A stretch of 64,000 nucleotides of DNA from Cyclobacteriaceae bacterium (lineage in GTDB: Bacteria > Bacteroidota > Bacteroidia > Cytophagales > Cyclobacteriaceae). This document shows, in pieces, positions 16,858 to 24,572 of the stretch (the first letter of the stretch is position 1; each line of letters begins with the position of its first letter). The position numbers and the translations under genes were made by a program. The notes beneath the pieces were generated by a model. That model had not been told where the DNA came from, did not search any database, and worked only from the letters and a program-made list of their open reading frames with translations. The stretch covers positions 1-64,000 of the forward strand of contig JAEUUA010000020.1 in assembly GCA_016787755.1 (NCBI GenBank), given 5' to 3'.

Positions 16858-18243
16858 TCAATTCATCAATTTCTCAACACCGTAAAATTTATCGATGATA
16901 ATTAGAATTGAGAAAATACCAAGGATTACCGGACAGATATAACGAATAGAAAAGTTGATATACTTTTCGAGGAACGAATTTTTGTACGATTCATTTCCCT
17001 GATAAAGCTCTTCACTCATATTATGAGTGCCCCAACGCTTCACAATAAATATTGTCATGAGGCAGCCGCCTAAAGGCAAACTGATATCCGAGAAGACCTC
17101 ACTTACAAAATCTAGGGCCGAACGACCTTGATAGAATGGGAGGGAAGAGAAAAGTTTAACAGCACCTTGCGAAAGCATGCTGGGCAAGCCCAAAACAAAG
17201 ATGGTTAAAGCCAACAGCCACGTTATTTTCTTTCTCGACCATTTCCTTTGATCTACAAAATAAGCAACGGGTACTTCCAGTAATGAGATGGTTGAAGTAA
17301 GTGCTGCAAAACAAAGCAGCAAAAAGAATCCACCACCAATAACGCGACCAAAGATGGGACCCATAGAATTAAAAATTCCGGGTAACACAACAAAAACGAG
17401 TGCCGGTCCTTCAGCAGGTGATTGACCTTGGGAAAAAACCAGCGGGAAAATTAACAATCCCGAAAGGAACGCAACCGACATATCCATTACAGTAATGGTA
17501 GCTGCTGAGCTTATGATGTTTTGATTCTTGTTTACATATGAACCGTATGTAATCAGCGCGCCCATGCCCAAGGATAATGAGAAAAATGCCTGACCCAGCG
17601 CGGAATAAATTGTTTGAAAATTGATTTTAGAAAAGTCGGGAAGTAAATAGAAACTGATACCGGCTGATGCATTAGGCAGTGTGAGAGAATAGATGATGAG
17701 CAAAATTAAAATTGAAAAAAGGGCGGGCATCATAATTTTTGATGCAGCTTCGATTCCTTTTTGCACTCCTTTTAAGACGATGAAGGCTGTGATAGCCATG
17801 AAACTGGCTGAGAAAAGCAGGTTATCCCAAAAGTCAATTACATATTCCGAAAAGAAAGTGCCATAGTTTGGATGATCTAATAAATTTCCAAAAGAGATTT
17901 CAAGAAAATACCCAAAGGCCCAACCTGCTACCACATTATAAAAAGACAAGATCATGATTCCGCAAAGGATGCCATATAAACCTAAGTAGCCCCAATTCTT
18001 TCCGCCCAATTGTTTGTATGATCCATACGCATCGGAGGCAGCTTTGCGACCGATGGCAATTTCGCCAAGCATAATTGGGTAGCACAGTAAAAAAGTAAGT
18101 AGTATATAAATCAATAAGAACGCAGCGCCCCCATTTTGACCCGCTTCGTAAGGGAACTTCCAGATGTTTCCCAATCCTACCGCTGAACCAGCAGCTGCCA
18201 TAATGAATCCTATCCTACCTGAAAAGTTACCCCGGTTTGCCAT
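16858..18243 (-). CDS. Sodium-dependent transporter, NSS/SNF family
   Basis: A 461-residue transporter when started at ATG 18243-18241; the frame extends eight codons to a TTG. The N-terminus GRIGFIMAAAGSAVGLGNIW followed by KFPYEAGQNGGAAF is the conserved first helix of neurotransmitter:sodium symporters, which forms the sodium and substrate site. About eleven hydrophobic helices are visible, as in bacterial members such as MhsT and Tyt1. Substrate is probably an amino acid, driven by sodium. The C-terminal part (GTHNMSEELYQG) is cytoplasmic. It is convergent with cspA and divergent from the gene at 18367. Confidence 0.92.
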   Translation of the reverse strand: MANRGNFSGRIGFIMAAAGSAVGLGNIWKFPYEAGQNGGAAFLLIYILLTFLLCYPIMLGEIAIGRKAASDAYGSYKQLGGKNWGYLGLYGILCGIMILSFYNVVAGWAFGYFLEISFGNLLDHPNYGTFFSEYVIDFWDNLLFSASFMAITAFIVLKGVQKGIEAASKIMMPALFSILILLIIYSLTLPNASAGISFYLLPDFSKINFQTIYSALGQAFFSLSLGMGALITYGSYVNKNQNIISSAATITVMDMSVAFLSGLLIFPLVFSQGQSPAEGPALVFVVLPGIFNSMGPIFGRVIGGGFFLLLCFAALTSTISLLEVPVAYFVDQRKWSRKKITWLLALTIFVLGLPSMLSQGAVKLFSSLPFYQGRSALDFVSEVFSDISLPLGGCLMTIFIVKRWGTHNMSEELYQGNESYKNSFLEKYINFSIRYICPVILGIFSILIIIDKFYGVEKLMN

Positions 18244-18263
18244 GAAAGTATATATAGTGTGGT

Positions 18264-18294
18264 GCAAAATAGAACCTTAAACTAAAATTATCAA
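18264..18294 (-). promoter_or_regulatory. Possible promoter of the NSS transporter gene
   Basis: On the minus strand TTG (18294-18292), 20 bases, then TATTTTGC (18271-18264), a near match to the -7 element with one base fewer between TA and TTTG. It would give a leader of roughly 15 bases before the ATG at 18243. Confidence 0.35.
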
Positions 18295-18366
18295 AAAGAC
18301 GTTTGTTTTATGTCATTGTATCTAACTTGGAATTTATTAGCTTAAAGCATAATCTTTTACTGCGCG

Positions 18367-19812
18367 ATGGAAGAAATTAAGAAGTTGACTACTCAGGAAA
18401 AAGCACTTAGGATCAATCTCAATAGATCTATTTACGGTTCATTTGCTGAGATTGGAGCAGGGCAGGAGGTAGCTGCCAATTTCTTTAAAGTAGGTGGAGC
18501 TTCAGGCACAATTGCTAAAACCATGTCGGCCTACGATATGAAATTTAGCGATGCAATTTATGGTGTGTGTGAGCGCTACGTGTGCGAAGATCGACTGATA
18601 CAAATGCTTGATCATGAATACTCATTGCTGCCGGAACGGTTGCCAACACGGATTAAAGACACGCGTTTCTTTTCGTTTGCCGATACAGTTGAGGTATTAA
18701 ATTTTGAACGCACCAATCAAGGTCATGGGTGGATTGGATTGCGATTTCAGTTAGAACCGGAGGGCCCCTTTAATGATTGCGTGGTACATGTAAAGATGCA
18801 TGACAATGACCCCATTCAACAACAAATCTCGTTGGGAATTTTAGGGGTGAACATGATTTATGGTTGCGTGTTTATGACCGAGCCCGAAGAAATAATAAAC
18901 TCCTTGCTGGATGGGTTGACTTCGCGCAGAATGGAGGTGGATATGTTTCGCTTGAGCGGACCAAACTTTGAAAAAGTTGACAACCGCCTGATGGCATTAA
19001 AGCTTGTGAAAAATGGATTGACCAAGGCGGCTATGTTTGGACCGGACGGAACGGTGATGCAGCCTTCAGAAGCCTTATATAAGAAGAACGTGCTCGTATT
19101 GCGAGGCAGGTTTAGACCAGTTACCCATGTAAATGTGGATATGTTGCTTGCCTCGAGGCGACACTTTAAACGCGAACCTGACGTTGACAAATCCCGTATG
19201 GTGGTGTTAACAGAGCTAACCCTCAATGATTTGAGTTCGGATGGACAGATCGATGAAAAAGATTTTCTGTATCGCGCTGAAATCATTTGTTCGTTAGGGC
19301 AAACTGTGTTGATATCAAATTACTTTGAATACTATCGATTGGTGGACTACCTATCCCGGATAACGAAAGGCAAAAAGATTGGTATTGTTCTGGGAGTCTA
19401 TGCACTTCAAAAAGTATTTGAAGAAAAGACCTACGAGAAAATCAGGGGCGGAATTTTAGAGAGCTTTGCCTCGCTTTTTGGTACCAACGTAAAACTCTAT
19501 ATCTATCCATCTTTGCGACATGGAAGTAACGAATTAGTTACTCTGGCTGATTTCGAAAAAGATTTGCCAGGCAACCTGCAATCATTGTTCAGGTATTTGA
19601 TTGATAATAACAAGTTGGAGGACATTCGGAATGCCAATATTAACAACCTGCATATTATTTCCGATAATGTTTTGGCAATGATTCGGAAAGGAGAGTCGGG
19701 TTGGGAAAAATTTGTGCCTTCTAAAGTGGCCGAAGCCATAAAAGAAAATGGGTTATTCGACTACCCCTTTGCGAAGGTAGACAACCTAAAAAAAATTGGG
19801 GAACAAGTTTAA
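18367..19812 (+). CDS. Conserved protein of unknown function
   Basis: A 481-residue soluble protein with no signal peptide or membrane helix. Its most distinctive stretch is near the N-terminus: SIYGSFAEIGAGQEVAANFF and then VGGASGTIAKTMSAYDMKFS, with YVCEDRLIQMLDHEY after it. I recall very similar proteins across Bacteroidota and other bacteria that carry automatic labels such as TonB-dependent receptor or nicotinate-nucleotide adenylyltransferase; neither label fits, since there is no beta-barrel, no signal peptide and no nucleotidyltransferase HxGH motif. It is convergent with the symporter gene and overlaps it by four bases. I cannot assign a function. Confidence 0.8.
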   Translation: MEEIKKLTTQEKALRINLNRSIYGSFAEIGAGQEVAANFFKVGGASGTIAKTMSAYDMKFSDAIYGVCERYVCEDRLIQMLDHEYSLLPERLPTRIKDTRFFSFADTVEVLNFERTNQGHGWIGLRFQLEPEGPFNDCVVHVKMHDNDPIQQQISLGILGVNMIYGCVFMTEPEEIINSLLDGLTSRRMEVDMFRLSGPNFEKVDNRLMALKLVKNGLTKAAMFGPDGTVMQPSEALYKKNVLVLRGRFRPVTHVNVDMLLASRRHFKREPDVDKSRMVVLTELTLNDLSSDGQIDEKDFLYRAEIICSLGQTVLISNYFEYYRLVDYLSRITKGKKIGIVLGVYALQKVFEEKTYEKIRGGILESFASLFGTNVKLYIYPSLRHGSNELVTLADFEKDLPGNLQSLFRYLIDNNKLEDIRNANINNLHIISDNVLAMIRKGESGWEKFVPSKVAEAIKENGLFDYPFAKVDNLKKIGEQV

Positions 19813-21224
19813 AGCTTGCCTTCCTGCTTCATGCGTGCAAAGTAAGATCTCGATTCCTTTAACACTTTTGGCGCCAGCAAAAATCCTGAAATCATGGTGG
19901 GCAAAGCCATCAGAGCATAAGCAATGTCGATGATATTCATTACATCCTTCATGGAAAGTATTGCACCCAGTACGATTGTGATCAGGTAAAAGTAGTTATA
20001 ATACGTTCCGGCTTTCACGCCCGCAAGAAAAGACATTGCTTTGTTGCCATAATAACTATACGAGAACAAAGACGTGATGGCGAAGAAAAAGGCGCAAAGC
20101 AATAATAGATATTTACCGATACTTCCTAACCCCATCTCCATGGCTGAAGCTGTTAACGTGGCACCTTCCGGTGAGCAATTATCGATCGTTGTTTCCCATA
20201 CTCCGGTAACCAGAATGGTAAGTCCGGTAAGCGTACAAACCAATAAGGTGTCGATAGCAGGACTAAGCATAGAAACAAGTCCCTCCCGAATCGGTTCGGC
20301 ACTTTGAGAAGCACCTAATGCCATAGGTGCTGTACCAATACCCGCCTCGCTTGAGAAGGAAGCTCTGCGCACCCCTAATACGATAAGTCCGCCAATAGCG
20401 CCACCCAAGGCAGGATTGCAATCGAAATTATAATAATTTGCGTTGAAGGCTTCGGTTAGAATCAGCAAAAAATAATGAGGTACCTGATGGGCGTTCAACA
20501 AAAGAATGGTTACCACCAATCCAAAATAGATCACAATCATTAGGGGAACCATTTTACCGGCCCACACGCCAATGCGTTGAATGCCACCAATAATGACCAC
20601 ACCGGAAATTATCATCAGTGTAAAACCGATTATGAATTTTAACGTGTTAATCTCGGTACCTAAAATATGAAATGATGCTGCTTTTAAATCTGGATCAGTA
20701 ATACTTATTCCAATAATCACCTGGGTAAGTTGATTGGCTTGAAAGATTGGTAAGCAACCAATCATAGCACACAAGCTAAAGAGAATTGCCAGAGGCTGCC
20801 ATTTTTTCCCTAAAGCTTCACGAATCACATACATGGGGCCGCCCTGAATGTTGCCAGCAGAATCTTTTCCGCGAAACATAACTGCTAACGTACTGGTAAA
20901 ATAATTGGTAGACATTCCCACAAAGGCCGTTACCCACATCCAAAACAATGCACCCGGCCCACCTAAACTAATGGCCGCAGCAACCCCGGCAATGTTGCCC
21001 ATACCTACGGTGGAGGCAAGTGCAGTGGACAAGGCCTGGTACGGGGTAATTTGACCAGGATCATTCGGGTCATGAAACTTACCACGAAGGATTGCAATCG
21101 CATGTCCAAAATGTTTGTAGGGAATTAACCGTGAATAGAAAAAGAAAAAGACTCCGCCCAGGATCAACAGAAACAGGATAGGATTCCAGATACCCGTGGC
21201 TATTGTATTGATTAATTCGCTCAT
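19809..21224 (-). CDS. Alanine/glycine:cation symporter family protein (copy 1)
   Basis: A 471-residue AGCS transporter. ATG 21224-21222 is the start; the codon before it is TTG. Family motifs include ALASTVGMGNIAGVAAAISL, GGPMYVIREALGKKW and RRASFSSEAGIGTAPMALGA, the last being the AGCS signature. About ten to eleven hydrophobic helices. It imports alanine or glycine with sodium or protons. The gene at 21344 is a close paralog in the same direction, sharing most motifs, so this is a tandem duplication. The last four bases overlap the convergent gene ending at 19812, both stops lying in the palindrome TTTAAA. Confidence 0.93.
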   Translation of the reverse strand: MSELINTIATGIWNPILFLLILGGVFFFFYSRLIPYKHFGHAIAILRGKFHDPNDPGQITPYQALSTALASTVGMGNIAGVAAAISLGGPGALFWMWVTAFVGMSTNYFTSTLAVMFRGKDSAGNIQGGPMYVIREALGKKWQPLAILFSLCAMIGCLPIFQANQLTQVIIGISITDPDLKAASFHILGTEINTLKFIIGFTLMIISGVVIIGGIQRIGVWAGKMVPLMIVIYFGLVVTILLLNAHQVPHYFLLILTEAFNANYYNFDCNPALGGAIGGLIVLGVRRASFSSEAGIGTAPMALGASQSAEPIREGLVSMLSPAIDTLLVCTLTGLTILVTGVWETTIDNCSPEGATLTASAMEMGLGSIGKYLLLLCAFFFAITSLFSYSYYGNKAMSFLAGVKAGTYYNYFYLITIVLGAILSMKDVMNIIDIAYALMALPTMISGFLLAPKVLKESRSYFARMKQEGKL

Positions 21225-21256
21225 CAAAAATTGATTAGGTTAACTTTCTTTGTGGC

Positions 21257-21276
21257 TAAAGTAGAAAATTAATTTT
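21257..21276 (-). promoter_or_regulatory. Conserved upstream element of symporter copy 1
   Basis: A 20-base block that matches, at 19 positions, the block at 22771-22790 upstream of the paralog. Both lie about 30 bases before the ATG. On the coding strand the block ends CTACTTTA, which may be a variant -7 element. Confidence 0.4.
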
Positions 21277-21343
21277 ACTGTGATAACCAGAGTAACAATC
21301 TGCCCTGAACCCAAAAAGAAAATCGAACTATTAAAACGTATAT

Positions 21344-22741
21344 TCAAAGTTTCCCTTCAGCTTTCATTCTACTGAAATAAGACTTTGCTTCTTTCATTAC
21401 TTTGGGAGCCAGCACAAACCCTGACACCATGGTTGGAATAGCCATCAATGCATAAGCCACATCAATGATGTTGATCACAAGATCCATAGACACCACGGCA
21501 CCAAAAATAATGGTCATCAAATAAAAGTAATTGTACCATTTACTGGCAGGCACCCCAATAAGAAATGATAATGCTTTGCTTCCGTAATAGCTATAAGAAA
21601 ACAACGAAGTGATAGCAAAGAAAAAAGCACATAGCAGCAAAAGGTAATTTCCAATTCCGGGCATGGAAGTATTAAATGCAGTGGCTGTTAGCGTAACGCC
21701 ATTGGAATCAGAACTTTGCCACACTCCTGTCACTAAAATTGCTAATGCGGTTAGTGTGCATACTAAAAGCGTGTCGATTGCTGGACTCAGCATAGAGACT
21801 AACCCTTCGCGAATGGGTTCTGAACTTTGAGAAGCTCCCAATGCCATAGGAGCGGTACCAATGCCCGCTTCATTTGAAAAAGAAGCTCTTCTTACTCCCA
21901 ATACAATAAGTCCTCCCAGCATTCCACCCATGGCTTGTTGGCCATGATAATTTTCTGGTGAAAACGCTTCAGAGAGAATAAGCATGAAATAATGCGGTAC
22001 CTTGTCTATATGAATGATTAAAATAGCGATGACAGAAAAAAAGTAAATAACAATCATTAAGGGTACCATCTTACCCGCCCACGTCCCAATCCGTTGAATT
22101 CCACCGATAATTACAATGCCAGAGATGATCATCAATAAAAAACCGATTATAAATTTTAACGTTCCGATTTCGAACCCCAAAAATTGAAATGACAAAGCTT
22201 TTACTTCTTCTGAGTGGATACCAATGTCAATAATAGCTTGAGTAAGTTGATTTGCCTGAAAAATAGGAAGGCAACCGATCATTGCACAAAGGCAAAATAA
22301 AACAGCCAGCGGATACCATCGTTTTCCCAGGGCTTCGCGAATTACATACATAGGTCCACCCTGTATTTCTCCTGCTGAATCTTTTCCTCTGTACATTACA
22401 GATAGTGTGCTTGTAAAGAAGTTGGTGGACATCCCAACAAAAGCGGTAATCCACATCCAGAATAAGGCACCTGGTCCACCAATATGAATAGCGAAAGCAA
22501 CACCTGCAATATTGCCCATGCCAACTGTTGATGCAAGCGCGGTAGATAGGGCTTCGTAAGGACTGATTTGCCCTGGGTCATTAGGGTTGTGAAATTTACC
22601 CCTTAGAATGGCAATGGAATGGCCAAAATGTTTGTAATTAATGAGCCGTGAATACAAGAAAAAAAATACCCCGCCTAAAATTAACAAGAATAAGATCGGA
22701 GTCCAGACTCCGGTAGCTATAGCACTTATTAATTCGCTCAT
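21344..22741 (-). CDS. Alanine/glycine:cation symporter family protein (copy 2)
   Basis: A 465-residue AGCS transporter, start at ATG 22741-22739 (preceded by TTG, as in copy 1). It carries the same signatures: ALASTVGMGNIAGVAFAIHI, GGPMYVIREALGKRW and RRASFSNEAGIGTAPMALGA. The two copies differ mainly in the loop near residues 250-280 (NYHGQQAMGG here, NYNFDCNPALGG in copy 1) and around residue 190, which may reflect different substrates. 119 bases separate the two genes. Likely sodium-coupled alanine or glycine uptake at the inner membrane. Confidence 0.93.
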   Translation of the reverse strand: MSELISAIATGVWTPILFLLILGGVFFFLYSRLINYKHFGHSIAILRGKFHNPNDPGQISPYEALSTALASTVGMGNIAGVAFAIHIGGPGALFWMWITAFVGMSTNFFTSTLSVMYRGKDSAGEIQGGPMYVIREALGKRWYPLAVLFCLCAMIGCLPIFQANQLTQAIIDIGIHSEEVKALSFQFLGFEIGTLKFIIGFLLMIISGIVIIGGIQRIGTWAGKMVPLMIVIYFFSVIAILIIHIDKVPHYFMLILSEAFSPENYHGQQAMGGMLGGLIVLGVRRASFSNEAGIGTAPMALGASQSSEPIREGLVSMLSPAIDTLLVCTLTALAILVTGVWQSSDSNGVTLTATAFNTSMPGIGNYLLLLCAFFFAITSLFSYSYYGSKALSFLIGVPASKWYNYFYLMTIIFGAVVSMDLVINIIDVAYALMAIPTMVSGFVLAPKVMKEAKSYFSRMKAEGKL

Positions 22742-22770
22742 CAATTAGGATCGTTTAATTAATATTCCGG

Positions 22771-22790
22771 TAAAGTAGGAAATTAATTTT
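22771..22790 (-). promoter_or_regulatory. Conserved upstream element of symporter copy 2
   Basis: Counterpart of 21257-21276, 19 of 20 bases identical, about 30 bases before the ATG. It supports duplication of gene plus control region. Confidence 0.4.
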
Positions 22791-22840
22791 GATTGCCATT
22801 TTTACTGACAGGTCTTTAGCGAAATCTTAACAAGGAGTAT

Positions 22841-23860
22841 TCAGGCAGAAGCAAGTGTCCATTGGCTCAATTCCCATAATATGCGAGCTCCAACATTTGC
22901 ATCCCATTCATTTGTGGAAGGAGCAACCTCACAGAGATCGAATCCAATTATTTTCCTTCCAGACATTACAAGTTCCTGAAACAAATAGGTGGCTTGCGTA
23001 AATTCTAATCCACCAGGAACTGGAGTGCCAGTATTAGGGCAAAGTTTTGGATCGAGGCCATCAATATCAAAACTGATATACACGTAGTTTGGTAACTCTT
23101 TAATGATCTCTGTACAGATTGCTTTCCAGGTGTCACCTTCATACAAACGAGCTTTCAGATCCTGATCGAAAAAAGTTTTGACACGACCCATGGAACGATC
23201 AATCATGTGAATTTCTTCCTGGCACACATCACGAACAGCCACTTGTACCAATCTCGCTATGCTTGGAAGTTTTAATGCATTATACATAATGGAGCCGTGC
23301 GAATTGGTGAATCCCTCAAAGGCTTTTCTTAAATCAGCATGGGCATCAATTTGTAGAATACCAAAACGATCATACTTAGTTGCTAAAGCGCGAAGGAGTC
23401 CGAGGGGAGTGCTGTGATCACCCCCCACCACGCCTACAAGTTTACCTTCTTTATGATATTGGCTGCTCAGGTTTTTTATATAGATGTTTAAGTTTTCGCT
23501 GGCCTCATTTATTTTTTTTGTGAATACACTTCCCGATTCAATCGTAGCGCCTTCTTCAAGTGCCTGAATATGACTTTTAGCACGTAGTCTCAGACTTTTA
23601 CTCTCATTTTTCAATTCATTTGAGATAGGAAGCATAGCAATCGAAGATTTCCATGCATTGTCAATTGCGTGATGATGCAGATCAATTTGTGTTGAAGCCT
23701 TAAGGATAGCATGAGGAGCGTTGGCTGTCCCTTCATGGGATGAGACCGTAACTTCCCAGGGAACCGGAATAATAATTAGTTGTGCCTCGGTTTGATCCAC
23801 CGCCAATCCAAAAAGATTGCCTTTTACTCCTAGTCCGTTGGGATCAAAAATTTCACTCAT
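22841..23860 (-). CDS. Arginase/agmatinase/formimidoylglutamase family hydrolase
   Basis: A 339-residue ureohydrolase. The binuclear manganese ligands are present in order: GGDHS (His149), DAHADLR (Asp172, His174, Asp176), and SFDIDGLDP (Asp265, Asp267). The glutamate in DLCEVAPS completes the signature. Members hydrolyse arginine, agmatine, formiminoglutamate or related guanidino substrates to urea or formamide. The sequence alone does not settle which; an extra N-terminal segment of about 30 residues and an insert at residues 85-135 set it apart from E. coli SpeB. It precedes two AGCS symporters in the same direction, with a 99-base gap, so co-transcription is possible but not sure. Confidence 0.88.
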   Translation of the reverse strand: MSEIFDPNGLGVKGNLFGLAVDQTEAQLIIIPVPWEVTVSSHEGTANAPHAILKASTQIDLHHHAIDNAWKSSIAMLPISNELKNESKSLRLRAKSHIQALEEGATIESGSVFTKKINEASENLNIYIKNLSSQYHKEGKLVGVVGGDHSTPLGLLRALATKYDRFGILQIDAHADLRKAFEGFTNSHGSIMYNALKLPSIARLVQVAVRDVCQEEIHMIDRSMGRVKTFFDQDLKARLYEGDTWKAICTEIIKELPNYVYISFDIDGLDPKLCPNTGTPVPGGLEFTQATYLFQELVMSGRKIIGFDLCEVAPSTNEWDANVGARILWELSQWTLASA

Positions 23861-23894
23861 ATTTATGATTTTCTAGCGGAATATTATTGTTTAA

Positions 23895-24342
23895 CTACCA
23901 TACAACGGGTGTCGCGGAATTTTCTGTGATTTCTGCCCATGGCATTTCAAAGACAAGCGGCCTTAGTTCTGCAGTAGCCATGGACACAATCGGTTCAGCG
24001 TTCGTTAAATAAGAGTAAAGGTCTACAATAGTGGGCAAGTGTCCTACAATCATCACTTTAGTAGCAAACAAATCCTATTTTACTGCCTAACTAAATTAGC
24101 TGATTAATTTTAATAGATACCGGATCGATCTTTACCTGAACCGCTATTTTTGTGGCTGTTTCACGCGCACGAACTGCTGGGCTCGACAGGATTATGTAAG
24201 GAAAAATGCCTTTCGATTTTAAAAATTTCCCGACACGCTTTGCTTGCTGTTCACCTATTGAAGTGAGATTGCGTTCCGCATCCGATTGATTGAGTCCGTT
24301 CACCGCTTGTGCATGACGTATTATATAGAGAATTCGACTCAT
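23895..24342 (-). pseudogene. Broken sixA-type phosphohistidine phosphatase gene
   Basis: The N-terminal part starts at ATG 24342 with MSRILYIIRHAQAVNGLNQS, containing the catalytic RHA, and LSSPAVRARETATKIA, both typical of SixA/histidine phosphatase proteins. It stops at TAG 24093-24091 after 83 codons. A second segment in another frame, 24074 to the TAG at 23897-23895, reads DLFATKVMIVGHLPTIVDLY and onwards for 59 codons; this is the normal C-terminal half with the second catalytic histidine (VGH). Between them about 20 codons are missing and the frame is shifted. Both a deletion and stops argue for real decay rather than a single sequencing error. SixA removes phosphate from histidine phosphotransfer proteins. 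Confidence 0.8.
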
Positions 24343-24517
24343 ACTTGATAAAATTGGTGTACGATAGAAATTTATTTTGAGTTACTATTATAATACGAGT
24401 AAATACCAACCCATTTTCTTACAAAGCAATGGTTATCAATACACTTGCGTTAAAATAAAATCCTGATTTTATCCCGCTAAAGACGCGCTCAGATCGCCCA
24501 TTCGACTCGTTTCAACT

Positions 24518-24546
24518 TTGTGTTTTTAAAAATTTACTGATATTTG
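24518..24546 (+). promoter_or_regulatory. Possible promoter of topA
   Basis: TTG at 24518-24520, an 18-base spacer, and GATATTTG at 24539-24546 (seven of eight positions of TAnnTTTG). The start codon is 26 bases further on. Confidence 0.45.
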
Positions 24547-24572
24547 AAGCTTTTGAAAGCAAAATTGAGCAC

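Noticed and set aside
18367..19812. TonB-dependent receptor
   Set aside because: No signal peptide, no TonB box, no plug domain and no beta-barrel end.
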